Origin: an uncultured Lachnospiraceae bacterium
GTDB taxonomy: Bacteria; Bacillota; Clostridia; Lachnospirales; Lachnospiraceae
Assembly: GCA_934339365.1 (NCBI GenBank)
Contig: CAKRHW010000020.1
Location: forward strand, 1 to 31,150
Direction of reading: 5' to 3'
DNA length: 31,150 bases
This document shows positions 22,717-30,496 of the stretch, one piece after another. Numbering within the stretch: the stretch's first letter is position 1; each line of letters begins with the position of its first letter. The translations under genes and the position numbers were made by a program. The notes beneath the pieces are model-generated. The model did no database searches and was not told the origin of the DNA. It worked only from the letters and a program-made list of their open reading frames with translations.

Positions 22717-25101
22717 TTATTCTATATCTGAAACATCTGATGCCTTAATCATTTTCGTGTAAAGAGCTGTCGTAAACGCACCAGATACAATTGCCACTAA
22801 AATAATCAGTGGATAAAGTGCAAATATTTCTCCCACTCGTATTTCATATTCTATGCCATTTACTGCACCCATCATAGAAAAAATCGGATCAATGCAAAGC
22901 TTTGTCAGGGGATAACATAATACTGCAGATACCAATGCTGCTCCCACGCCCACCATTACAAAACGAAGTGTATGCACGCCAATGATAAATCTGCTTTTGA
23001 TTCCCACTGCCTTCATAAGGGCAATTTCTGATTTTTCTCTTGTGATGAATGAACGCTCCATGAGTATACTAATCATTGCTGTTATAATTACAGACAAAAT
23101 AAGTACCATTTGCTTTACACCATTTATAACATCTGCCACGCCAGTGGTTTCTTTCACAAACTCCTGCGAATCCAACACCTTTGATGTTTCAAAAATCTCT
23201 TTTAATTTTTCTTTTCTCTTCTCAATTACATTCCTGTCAGGATGATCCTTAAAATCAATCTGAAATGATAAAGCACTGATTATTTTCTGATCCGGCAATG
23301 AAACTTTTTCGGAAAGTCTTCCACATTCCCCAAGCTGACAAAAACTTTGGAACAGTGCTGTTACAATATAATTTTTTTCTTTCCCATCAATATTTATCTT
23401 TACCTGGTCGCCAATTTTAGCATTAAGTTTTTCTGCCATGGGTTTTGAAAGGGCAATCTCATTTTCATACTCCGGTGCCGTCCCTTCACTGTATGTATAA
23501 TTACTTGCCTTTGTATCCTTACACTGTTGAAAGTTAATATTTAATTTCTTATCATCCTTCTCTACCGGAAGTTTGTACATCCTTTCAACATGCACCTTTG
23601 CCGGCATATGATTTTTCTCAAGAATTTTTTCGATATCAGAATATTCTGCATCAAAATCGGTGCTGCCGCCCATCACATCCATAACTCTCCCAGTGTCATT
23701 GTAATATAAATCACTTTCTACTGTGCCAAATAAAAATAACAGTTTTTCACTATTAAGGGTATTGGCTGTATTGGCAAGAATCATAACCAGAAGCATACAA
23801 ATGGTAAATACAATGGTTATAACTGAAAATTGTTTTGGTCTGCTTAAAATATCATTTAACGAAAGAAAACAACTTGTATTGAACCTGCTCTTCCCCAAAT
23901 GAAGGACGCCTTTCTTACTAAATCGCTCTCCTGTCTGTCCATCTCTCACTGCATCAACCGGGGAAAGTTTCTTTATTTTTCTGGTACAGTTCCAGCAAAA
24001 CAACAATATAACTACCCCTACTGCCATTGCACACAAAATTCCCACAAGTACGGAATTTTCATTATTTAATACCATATTTTTACTTACTGCTGCAAGAAGC
24101 ATCTTTCCAAAAGGAACACTGCCAATATACCCCACAATTCCTCCTGCAATAACAATACCCAGATATTTTACAAGGTAAAGTTTTCTGATATTGTTATTTC
24201 TTACCCCAATCGCTTTCATAACACCAATTTCTCTGAATTCCTCGCTAATGGTAAATCCAATGGTAAATCGCAATACCACAAATGACACAAGAATCAGGCA
24301 TATACTCACAATCATTAAAAGTCCTGCAACAAGCATATTCATAACATAAGTAGTTTTTATAGTGGCCTTTGTTCCATCAAACATGATATCCCCCACATCT
24401 GCTACTGCTTTTTCTAATGCAGAAATATCATTGGTATTTATATAATAGATTCCTCCTCTATAACTCTCCTGCACTTTAGGATTATCGTAAAGCTTCCGAT
24501 AATCTTCCTCATTCAGAATGCATCTGGGATTACCCATCATATCACTTCCCAGGAAGGCATCTTTTACACTTCCTGCATATTCTAATTCAAGCACAGTTCC
24601 ACAACGATGTATCTGTATCTTGTCTCCTTCTTTCAGAGAATATTTATTGGCCAGTGGACCAGAGCAGTAAACCTTTCCCTTATCAACATTTTTTATAACT
24701 TCATCCTTGCTGTTAAAATAATTTAACTTCGCTTCCTTTATGGACATCAATAATGCACAATTGCTAAAGTCCGCTTCTTTGGCACCTGCCAGTTTTTTAC
24801 CATTCTCATCTGTAAAATTGTCAGATTGGGCAAAAATAACATTTTCCTTTTCATAATTTAAAACAGAAGTTTCGTGATCCAAAACATCCGTAATCTGACT
24901 GCTTCCTTTCGGCTCATTGGAAATAATGTAATAGTCCGTCATTTTCGCTTTTTCAAAAAAATGATTCAGACCATTTACCACAGTAATAATATTGTTCACA
25001 CTACTTGCTGAAAACATAACCGCCAGAATCACAAATATAAGGAGAACAACATTCATTGTCTTTTTTCGTTTCAAGTCATTTTTTAATATCCTTAGGTACA
25101 T
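22717..25101 (-). CDS. FtsX-type ABC exporter permease
   Basis: The 794-residue permease has an N-terminal helix (VVLLIFVILAVMFSASSV), a large extracellular domain (about 40-250), three helices with the FtsX signature (LVSFVVLRFTIGFTISEEFR, EIGVMKAIGVR), a second extracellular domain (about 450-660) and a final group of helices with a second FtsX signature (SEIALMKAVGIKS). Two FtsX units in one chain is the usual architecture of the large exporter permeases. GTP/ATP coupling comes from the separate ATPase gene 18 bp downstream. It is the first gene of the operon; 11-bp direct repeats upstream indicate response-regulator control. Confidence 0.92.
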   Translation of the reverse strand: MYLRILKNDLKRKKTMNVVLLIFVILAVMFSASSVNNIITVVNGLNHFFEKAKMTDYYIISNEPKGSSQITDVLDHETSVLNYEKENVIFAQSDNFTDENGKKLAGAKEADFSNCALLMSIKEAKLNYFNSKDEVIKNVDKGKVYCSGPLANKYSLKEGDKIQIHRCGTVLELEYAGSVKDAFLGSDMMGNPRCILNEEDYRKLYDNPKVQESYRGGIYYINTNDISALEKAVADVGDIMFDGTKATIKTTYVMNMLVAGLLMIVSICLILVSFVVLRFTIGFTISEEFREIGVMKAIGVRNNNIRKLYLVKYLGIVIAGGIVGYIGSVPFGKMLLAAVSKNMVLNNENSVLVGILCAMAVGVVILLFCWNCTRKIKKLSPVDAVRDGQTGERFSKKGVLHLGKSRFNTSCFLSLNDILSRPKQFSVITIVFTICMLLVMILANTANTLNSEKLLFLFGTVESDLYYNDTGRVMDVMGGSTDFDAEYSDIEKILEKNHMPAKVHVERMYKLPVEKDDKKLNINFQQCKDTKASNYTYSEGTAPEYENEIALSKPMAEKLNAKIGDQVKINIDGKEKNYIVTALFQSFCQLGECGRLSEKVSLPDQKIISALSFQIDFKDHPDRNVIEKRKEKLKEIFETSKVLDSQEFVKETTGVADVINGVKQMVLILSVIITAMISILMERSFITREKSEIALMKAVGIKSRFIIGVHTLRFVMVGVGAALVSAVLCYPLTKLCIDPIFSMMGAVNGIEYEIRVGEIFALYPLIILVAIVSGAFTTALYTKMIKASDVSDIE

Positions 25102-25128
25102 TTTTTACTCCTTTCCTTTTATGTTCAG

Positions 25129-25162
25129 AGTGTAGCATGGAAATTATTAAAAAATCCTTAAA
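25129..25162 (-). promoter_or_regulatory. Second exporter operon promoter with direct repeats
   Basis: On the minus strand TTTAAGGATTT (25152-25162) and TTTAATAATTT (25141-25151) are adjacent 11-base repeats (9 of 11 matching), then 6 bp, then TACACT (25129-25134) with an upstream TGC. The geometry equals that of the two promoters at 6372-6403 and 8727-8758 although the half-site differs, as expected for another OmpR-type regulator. Confidence 0.65.
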
Positions 25163-25297
25163 TTTAAAAATGGCGTTGCCAGATTGTATTTAGAAGGCGC
25201 ATATTTTCAAGATATATCAAGTAGCCAGTGCTCGGTTTCTATTCGGTTCATACGCTTATTAATGCTGTATCATAATTGTTGACACTTTTTGCTTTTC

Positions 25298-25528
25298 CTA
25301 AACCTTTAAATTTTTCATTGCTTCGTCTTCACTTAATTCCTGAAAACATTCATATTCTGGTTCACCAGGTAAGAAATAGCCAATGGATAATCCCCTTCTC
25401 TTCCATTGCGAGTCTACAAAAGAATAAAACTTTGTTCCCTCCTGTTTTACAATATCTCCATTATTCTAATCGTCTGTCAGTTGTTCTTTATCTGTTAATT
25501 TTATTATAGCATCTTCAGACTCATTCAC
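25298..25528 (-). pseudogene. Broken gene with internal stop, unrecognised
   Basis: One minus frame runs from about 25528 to the stop at 25298, interrupted by an in-frame TAG at 25466-25468. The parts read VNESEDAIIKLTDKEQLTDD and, after the TAG, NNGDIVKQEGTKFYSFVDSQ, then WKRRGLSIGYFLPGEPEYEC to a LSEDEAMKNLKV end. The text looks like genuine protein on both sides. No start codon with a ribosome site is visible, so the 5' end is missing too. Family not recognised. The rest of the 25163-25543 gap shows nothing else. Confidence 0.5.
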
Positions 25529-25543
25529 AATGACTGGCTAACA

Positions 25544-26122
25544 TTAAATATCACGAATATCAATTTGTTTTATATTCGATAAATAGAAAATCACAGATTT
25601 TTTTATATCAATTACAGAATCACGCATGTCATTTTCAACCCAGCGAAGGAGGATGTTCCATACACCACCAATATTGAAATAAATGATATATTCTGTAAGT
25701 AAGTTATTTTCCAAATGATTATCTGGTAATTCCAAAATATATCTGTTATGTTCTTTCAAGATTAAAGTATTTAATTTTTCAAGTAACAGATATAACAGCC
25801 TGTTATCCCGAAAAATAAAGAGCATTTCTTTGTTCTTTTCGCAAAAATCAAAAATAATATCAAAAGTCTGGAGAAGTGAAAATTTCTGTTTCTGCTGTTG
25901 TATAGCATCAACATAATCTTGCAACATAGTGTCAATAAAAGAATTTAATACATCATCTTTCGATGAAAAATTTCGATAAAACGTTTTTCTGGATATGTCC
26001 GTTTCTAAAAGAATCTGCTTTACCGTTATTTCTGTATAGGGATATTGTTTCATAAGAAACAAAAGTGCTTCTGTAATTATTTTTTTAGAGCGCAACGCAC
26101 TGGGATTTTGTGTTGGATTCAT
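25544..26122 (-). CDS. TetR/AcrR family transcriptional regulator
   Basis: The 192-residue protein has the TetR N-terminal helix-turn-helix (KIITEALLFLMKQYPYTEIT, then VKQILLETDISRKTFYRNFS) and an all-helical ligand domain. I start at the ATG at 26122, with AGAGAGG six bases upstream; an earlier in-frame GTG at 26140 lies in the operator. It is divergent from the HXXEE membrane protein gene, and an inverted repeat (26135-26160) between them fits TetR binding. TetR proteins usually repress the divergent gene until a ligand binds. Confidence 0.92.
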   Translation of the reverse strand: MNPTQNPSALRSKKIITEALLFLMKQYPYTEITVKQILLETDISRKTFYRNFSSKDDVLNSFIDTMLQDYVDAIQQQKQKFSLLQTFDIIFDFCEKNKEMLFIFRDNRLLYLLLEKLNTLILKEHNRYILELPDNHLENNLLTEYIIYFNIGGVWNILLRWVENDMRDSVIDIKKSVIFYLSNIKQIDIRDI

Positions 26123-26134
26123 AAAATTCCTCTC

Positions 26135-26160
26135 TGACACTTTTACTTAAAATAGTGTCA
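26135..26160. promoter_or_regulatory. TetR-type inverted repeat operator
   Basis: TGACACT (26135-26141) and AGTGTCA (26154-26160) are perfect inverted half-sites with 12 bp between, which continue as partly symmetric TTT/AAA. It sits 13 bp upstream of the regulator's ATG, covering its -10 to +1 area, and in the spacer to the HXXEE gene. Confidence 0.65.
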
Positions 26161-26280
26161 CTTTCTGTATAAGTATTGCTTTTTTATTCGTCAACATTAT
26201 ATCATATAGATCAAAAGATTACGAACATTTACTTTTTACAGTATGCAAACAAAATAACGAGTAATAAAGGAGAAAAAATT

Positions 26281-26793
26281 ATGTTGTCATATATCTGGTT
26301 ATTTCCATTGATATTTATATTTCACGATATGGAAGAAATAATAGGTTTCATTCCCTGGCTGAAGCACAATCAGGCATTTCTTCGCCAAAAATATCCCGCG
26401 ATTCTGAAGCAATATGAACAGACATCCTCAGAAGGCTTTGCTTTTGCCGTATTGGAAGAATTGCTTTTGTGTATCTTCTTTTGTCTCATATCTCTATTTA
26501 CAAATTGGTATGGACTATGGTTAGGGGGATTTATTGGATGCACTTTCCATTTTCTGATACATATTGTTCAATCCATCGTGATTAGAAAATATATACCGTG
26601 CCTCATCACAAGCATTATTGCATTACCCATAAGTATATCTGTAATTTGCAAAAGTATATCGCTACTTGAATATTCACTTTATCAGGTTCTATTCTATAGT
26701 TTTATCGGAATTTTCGTTATTGGAATAAATCTCACTTTTGCACATAAGTTAATGAAAGGTTTCTCGAAATATTTAAAGCAATACACAGCTTAG
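26281..26793 (+). CDS. HXXEE domain membrane protein
   Basis: The 170-residue protein carries the defining HDMEE motif (IFHDMEEIIGFIPW) right after its first hydrophobic segment, then conserved EE in AVLEELLLCIFFCLIS, and HFLIHIVQSIVIRKY. About five membrane helices are visible. The HXXEE family is a predicted integral membrane group, possibly hydrolytic, with no established function. The start is the ATG at 26281, eight bases after AAAGGAG; the frame extends upstream but has no other ribosome site. It is divergent from the TetR gene and probably its target. Confidence 0.85.
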   Translation: MLSYIWLFPLIFIFHDMEEIIGFIPWLKHNQAFLRQKYPAILKQYEQTSSEGFAFAVLEELLLCIFFCLISLFTNWYGLWLGGFIGCTFHFLIHIVQSIVIRKYIPCLITSIIALPISISVICKSISLLEYSLYQVLFYSFIGIFVIGINLTFAHKLMKGFSKYLKQYTA

Positions 26794-26802
26794 TGAAACT
26801 AT

Positions 26803-26838
26803 TAAGGACAAATAACCGTTTTCGATTATTTGTCCTTA
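26803..26838. terminator. Convergent terminator between HXXEE and MATE genes
   Basis: Perfect 13-bp arms (TAAGGACAAATAA 26803-26815; complement 26826-26838) surround a 10-base loop, in the 76-bp gap between two converging genes. T tracts are short, so efficiency may be moderate. It could serve both strands. Confidence 0.7.
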
Positions 26839-26869
26839 TGATTCTTATCATTCTATAACTGATTCCTGC

Positions 26870-28237
26870 TTAACTTAAATTTTCCACTTTGTTCTTTCTG
26901 ATTCTCTTTAAAAATACATATCCCACCAGGCACGCTATCAACTCTGTAATTGGAAATGCCCACCAGATCAGTGAAACTCCCATCTGTCCGTTTCTTACAA
27001 AAATAGAGAAAACAGCAGTCAATGGCAATATAATTACAAGCTGTCTGAGTAATGAAATCACAAGTGATTCCACACCACCATCTAATGCCTGATAAATTCC
27101 CTGATACGCTACATTGATTCCGGCAAAAATAAAGCTGACAGATATAATTCTCATTGCTCCGACAAAATACTCTCTAGATTGTCCGGCATTAAATAAAGTT
27201 GCAAAAGCACCTGGGCAAATTTCTGTGATTGCCACACCAATAAACATAAGTACAATTGTATAAATCAGTCCATATTTGATTCCATCCTGAATTCTTTTTT
27301 TGCTATGCATTCCATATGCAAAAGCAATAATCGGCGTGATTGCATCTCGAAGCCCAAATGCAAGGAACAATACAAACTGTTGTACTTTATAGAACAATCC
27401 ATACGCGGTCTGTGCCGAAGGATTGAACTTCAAAATCAGATTCATCACATAAACCATGACAGACATCAGTGCCTGTGCAATAATAGCCGGAAGTCCAATG
27501 TCATAAATTTGCCTGATGATTCTGCCATCTGGTTTCATATACTTTACGCCATGCTCAAATTCTTTATTCAATTTTATATGGAAAACAAACAACAATACCG
27601 CAGAGGCAACCTGTCCGATTACCGTCGCATATGCAGCACCCTCTACTCCCATTTTCGGAACCGGTCCGATACCATATATCAGGATTGGATCAAGAATAAT
27701 ATTTACCACTGCTCCCACAACTTGACCGATTGTAGAATAAAGAGAACGCCCGGTTGCCTGCAACAGCTTTTCAAATAGTGAAAAGAAAATAATTCCAAAT
27801 GAAATCACACAGCATATTCTAAGATAACCTGTTCCCATTGAAATTACTTCCGGATCCACTGTCTGTGATGAAATATATGCTCTCACTCCGAAAATTCCAA
27901 ACAATAGACATACTGCATAAATCATTACTCCAAGAAATAAACTATTCCCTGCCACTTTTGCAGCTTTTTTATGATTTCTCTGTCCCAGCGTTCTCGCTAA
28001 AAGTGCATTTGTTCCAACTCCGGTTCCAATTCCAACTGCTACCATAAGCATCTGAACCGGAAATACCAGCGTAAGTGCATTCAAGGCTGCCTCACTTCCT
28101 ACTCTCATGTTCCCAACAAAGGCACTGTCTACAATATTGTAAACCGCCTGCAATGCCATAGATAAAATCATCGGTATTCCCATATGAACCATGAGCTTGC
28201 TCACCGGCATCTCTCTCATCTTGTTACTTTCTGCCAT
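26870..28237 (-). CDS. MATE family efflux transporter
   Basis: The 455-residue protein has twelve hydrophobic segments and MATE hallmarks: MPVSKLMVHMGIPMILSMAL, LQAVYNIVDSAFVG (first helix), MVAVGIGTGVGTNALLARTL, and VVGAVVNIILDPILIYGIG. It exports drugs or cations in exchange for Na+ or H+. I start at the ATG at 28237, with GGAGG eight bases upstream; an upstream in-frame ATG at 28303 has no ribosome site. The gene has a 265-base leader with two related terminator hairpins and its own promoter, so it is probably induced by a small molecule. If the leader is the guanidine-IV type, guanidine or another amine would be the exported compound. Confidence 0.93.
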   Translation of the reverse strand: MAESNKMREMPVSKLMVHMGIPMILSMALQAVYNIVDSAFVGNMRVGSEAALNALTLVFPVQMLMVAVGIGTGVGTNALLARTLGQRNHKKAAKVAGNSLFLGVMIYAVCLLFGIFGVRAYISSQTVDPEVISMGTGYLRICCVISFGIIFFSLFEKLLQATGRSLYSTIGQVVGAVVNIILDPILIYGIGPVPKMGVEGAAYATVIGQVASAVLLFVFHIKLNKEFEHGVKYMKPDGRIIRQIYDIGLPAIIAQALMSVMVYVMNLILKFNPSAQTAYGLFYKVQQFVLFLAFGLRDAITPIIAFAYGMHSKKRIQDGIKYGLIYTIVLMFIGVAITEICPGAFATLFNAGQSREYFVGAMRIISVSFIFAGINVAYQGIYQALDGGVESLVISLLRQLVIILPLTAVFSIFVRNGQMGVSLIWWAFPITELIACLVGYVFLKRIRKNKVENLS

Positions 28238-28313
28238 CTTATAAACCTCCTTTTTTCGAAGGAAAATCCGAGCCCCCTGGCGAGGAGAGGATTTATCCTC
28301 CATTTTTCTGCAT

Positions 28314-28371
28314 AAAAAAAGTGCATACTTATCTCACAAGCTGGACTTACGCTGATAAGCTACACACTTTT
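28314..28371 (-). promoter_or_regulatory. MATE leader hairpin A: terminator with conserved loop
   Basis: Minus strand: AGTG...CTTATC pairs with GATAAG...CACT, enclosing a loop that contains AGCGTAAGTCCAGCTT, followed by TTTTTTT. It is the second of two related terminator hairpins before the MATE gene. It shares with hairpin B the pattern GTAGC, five variable bases, AGCGTAARTCCAGYTT. The T tract ends 77 bases before the MATE ATG. Terminator or riboswitch expression platform. Confidence 0.7.
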
Positions 28372-28423
28372 AACTGCATAATATATTTTATTTTAACAAT
28401 GTGCAACGGCAGGTGCACAACAT

Positions 28424-28470
28424 AAAAAAACGAGTAGCAAAACTGGATTTACGCTAGTCTGCTACTCGTT
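28424..28470 (-). promoter_or_regulatory. MATE leader hairpin B: terminator at transcript start
   Basis: Minus strand: ACGAGTAGCA (28460-28469) pairs perfectly with TGCTACTCGT and is followed by TTTTTTT (28424-28430). The loop contains CTAGCGTAAATCCAGTTT. Because the promoter -10 box is at 28479-28484, the hairpin begins within a few bases of the expected start site, so most transcripts would end after about 50 nt unless something intervenes. Confidence 0.75.
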
Positions 28471-28478
28471 CGAAAGTT

Positions 28479-28507
28479 ATTATATTTTTCTTTTTTGGAA
28501 AAGTCAA
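28479..28507 (-). promoter_or_regulatory. Consensus sigma-70 promoter of the MATE leader
   Basis: TTGACT (28502-28507) and TATAAT (28479-28484) are separated by exactly 17 bp on the minus strand. Start of transcription is expected near 28472, immediately before hairpin B. No other genes lie between it and the MATE ATG. Confidence 0.85.
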
Positions 28508-28544
28508 GGAAAAAATTTGTGCTGTAGCTTTTTCCATCAGCGGC

Positions 28545-28569
28545 AGTTATCCGAAAATTTCGGATAACT
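28545..28569. repeat. Near-perfect palindrome
   Basis: AGTTATCCGAAA (28545-28556) and TTTCGGATAACT (28558-28569) match perfectly about one base. It lies 14 bp beyond the Spx/ArsC tail stop, and no T tract follows on the minus strand. It could be a stem from the lost gene's 3' region or a protein-binding site. Confidence 0.5.
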
Positions 28570-28583
28570 AAAGATTCCTTCCT

Positions 28584-28670
28584 TTAATTCAATTTCTCAG
28601 TCCACTCTGCTTCCTTAAATCCAACAAGCACAGTATCACCATTTATCACAATCGGACGTTTAACTAACAT
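28584..28670 (-). pseudogene. Spx/ArsC-family C-terminal tail
   Basis: A 28-codon frame reads MLVKRPIVINGDTVLVGFKE and ends AEWTEKLN. This is the conserved end of arsenate reductase/Spx-family proteins ('LLVKRPLVV..DxVLVGFKExEW'). The thioredoxin-like front with the CxxC or CxxS site is missing. It directly follows the TGA of the DUF3791 gene in the same frame, so a deletion has placed it behind that gene. Confidence 0.7.
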
Positions 28671-28877
28671 TCACGAACACCTCTCTTCTTCTAGTTCCTG
28701 CACCAGATATTCATCGCTCATACAATGCATGTCTGATACACCCTCGCTCATAAGCTGATATAGCTCCGAATGGTAAAAAACATCCAATGCCTTCTCCAGG
28801 GTAATGTTGTTTTCCTTCGCATATAGCTCTACCACACGCGCATACTTCTTTTGTAATAAAATCGGGTTTGCATTCAT
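28671..28877 (-). CDS. DUF3791 domain protein, second of pair
   Basis: A 68-residue protein with the sequence core VVELYAKENNITLEKALDVF followed by YHSELYQLMSEGVSDMHCMS, which matches DUF3791-type small proteins as I know them. Its ATG overlaps the stop of the upstream DUF3791 gene by 4 bases (ATGA), so translation is coupled. In related operons a DUF3990 gene accompanies these, a possible toxin-like partner; none is here. The stop is immediately followed by the Spx/ArsC tail, so the 3' neighbour has been replaced by deletion. Confidence 0.75.
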   Translation of the reverse strand: MNANPILLQKKYARVVELYAKENNITLEKALDVFYHSELYQLMSEGVSDMHCMSDEYLVQELEEERCS

Positions 28878-29113
28878 AGCTTCACGCCCCTTTCCTTCAT
28901 AATGTCAATGATATCATCTACGATGTAATCCTTACTCTGCGTATGTAGCACCTCATACTCCGGAATGATATATTCATTTAAAATATCTGTTTGTTCAGTC
29001 AAATCTGCATACACTTTCTGTGCATTAACATTTAACCTTGATGCTACATTTTCGATACAGAAAATAGCAAACTCCAATTCCCTGCTTCCATATGAATTCT
29101 TTTCCATTTTCAT
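28874..29113 (-). CDS. DUF3791 domain protein, first of pair
   Basis: The 79-residue protein has the DUF3791 pattern: LEFAIFCIENVASRLNVNAQ, KVYADLTEQTDILNEYIIPE and YEVLHTQSKDYIVDDIIDIM. It begins with ATG at 29113 about 12 bases after GGAGGTC; an internal ATG two codons later is possible. Family function is unknown; membership in toxin-antitoxin-like or defence-associated gene sets is a hypothesis from neighbours (DUF3990) in other genomes. Confidence 0.8.
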   Translation of the reverse strand: MKMEKNSYGSRELEFAIFCIENVASRLNVNAQKVYADLTEQTDILNEYIIPEYEVLHTQSKDYIVDDIIDIMKERGVKL

Positions 29114-29245
29114 ATGCTATGCGACCTCCTGTCCATATTTTTTCTATCTCTACTTATGAGAAATTCAAGCACAACTCGTTACTCTTGTTTTTCTCCACCG
29201 CTATCGCCAAACAGCATTTTTAACGTCATAAAATTGGGGCAGTTC

Positions 29246-29842
29246 CTACCTTTGTAATCCTAGTATTGCTAATGTAGGTCTACCATTTTTATGAATTTTT
29301 TCTTCAAGTTCCCACTCATGATTCTGAATATAGTTTACTTGCTTAGAGTTAACCTTCTTAACAGCTTGAATTCGATATTCCCACTTTGGATTAACCGGTT
29401 CCTTAACCTCGATTTCTCTGTAAGACTCCACAGGTTCCCAGTATTTTCTGGTAACTATTTTATGCTTCGTAAACTTGTTTTTATTCTTATTAAACAGATT
29501 GCATAGCACCAGATACTTTTCTCCATGAAACCCAGCCTGTCGCTGCTTTGCAATATCCTCATGTGCAGTAATCCATGTCAAATACCTATTATGAGCTGCA
29601 TCATGTTTATCATATTCAGGCTGCATTTTTCTTGGAAACAACTCAACTATTATCCAGTTAAAGGCTTTTCTATTCCCTGCACCTCTTTTGTAATATGTAT
29701 TAAGAGAAATCACATCAACTCATTTGCCTTTTGTATCAATCGAATTACAAATGTCTCTAACAATAAAAACTGCTGCCGATTCACCACTTTCAATATAACT
29801 AATATACTCAGCATCATGTTTCCAATCTTTTTTTTCCAACAC
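29246..29842 (-). pseudogene. Unknown gene interrupted by an in-frame TGA
   Basis: A single minus frame of 199 codons runs from GTG 29842 (behind AGGAGG) to the stop at 29246 and contains one TGA at 29720-29722. Before it: LEKKDWKHDAEYISYIESGE and SAAVFIVRDICNSIDTKGK; after it: VDVISLNTYYKRGAGNRKAF and on to the NGRPTLAILGLQR end. Protein-like sequence flows across the stop, so a nonsense mutation of a real gene is likely; the second half could still be made from the GTG at 29713. I do not recognise the family. It follows a decayed small gene (29861-30015). Confidence 0.6.
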
Positions 29843-29860
29843 AATATCGCCTCCTACAAA

Positions 29861-30015
29861 TTAACACATATCCTGAACATATCTCATTAAATCATCGTAC
29901 TGTGTTGCCTGCATTTCGCCTGCGTCATATAGATCCTGAATATGCTCTGCTAATGCGTCAACATCATAATATTTTTCTTATCTATTGGTGTTTGATGTGT
30001 GATTTCTTCCTCATT
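29861..30015 (-). pseudogene. Small decayed gene, unrecognised
   Basis: Two frames in series: NEEEITHQTPIDKKN from 30015, then, one frame over, YYDVDALAEHIQDLYDAGEM and ATQYDDLMRYVQDMC ending at TAA 29861-29863. A one-base shift near 29976 would reunite them. A stop also lies just before the first piece, so its start is missing. Acidic helical content is consistent with a small regulatory protein or antitoxin, but nothing is diagnostic. Confidence 0.45.
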
Positions 30016-30060
30016 TTAACTCTTTTATCTGCAAGTTTCACTCCCTTTAATCCAAATACC

Positions 30061-30245
30061 TTACAATTTTTCAATAGGTATCACTTTTTCATATAGAACT
30101 GTATGCTTTTCGTCAATTCTTTCATTTGTATGGTAATGTCCCAAATACCAATGGCCATAAGTTAATTTCTCTTCTAATTCGTCAAAGAAATCAGTAAGAA
30201 TATCCTTTTCTAAAACTAAATATCTTCTTTGAATGGCATTGCATC
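30061..30245 (-). pseudogene. Metallophosphoesterase C-terminal fragment
   Basis: The frame ends at 30061 with YGHWYLGHYHTNERIDEK and VLYEKVIPIEKL. The GHYH motif is a metal-binding element of calcineurin-like phosphoesterases, and the ending matches their C-terminus. The preceding residues come from the TnpB-element right end and are not part of the gene. The front two thirds, with the GDxHG and GNCD-type sites, are not in the window. The gene was cut by the IS insertion. Confidence 0.75.
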
Positions 30246-30267
30246 CACAATGACTTCTGACTACTCC

Positions 30268-30496
30268 CACAGGCAAGCCTGTGGGGTTCTTACTGCCAAG
30301 TTTAGCTTGTAATCGTGCATCATTCTCAGACTTTGGAATACAAGTATAAGTCTATTTGAGTAAGAACTTTTATTACCAAGCAGTCCAACGACCACATTAT
30401 TATGTTCAAGTTCTAGTTGTGTTCGGTAAATTTCTGTCTTTCAACAAGGAAGTATAGTCAGTCTCCCTTACTTTTTATAGCTGCATGAGCTGATGT
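30268..30496 (-). ncRNA. Candidate omega RNA and IS right end
   Basis: This stretch directly follows the tnpB stop and ends with a perfect hairpin, CCCACAGGC with GCCTGTGGG (30268-30287), preceded by GTAAGAAC. IS200/IS605 TnpB elements carry such a subterminal hairpin at the right end, and the omega RNA that guides TnpB is transcribed through this region. The first bases beyond the hairpin would be the guide. Support is positional and structural; no covariation analysis was possible. Confidence 0.6.

Noticed and set aside
26176..26280. Longer start of the HXXEE protein at 26176
   Set aside because: The ATG at 26281 has AAAGGAG at ideal distance; the extension would cover the promoter region of the divergent pair.
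28310..28500. CRISPR-like repeat from the two similar leader segments
   Set aside because: Only two imperfect copies, each part of a terminator hairpin, with no spacer array or cas genes.
29246..29713. A 155-codon gene starting at GTG 29713
   Set aside because: No ribosome site precedes it, and the same frame continues upstream past one TGA to a start with AGGAGG; more likely the second half of an interrupted gene.
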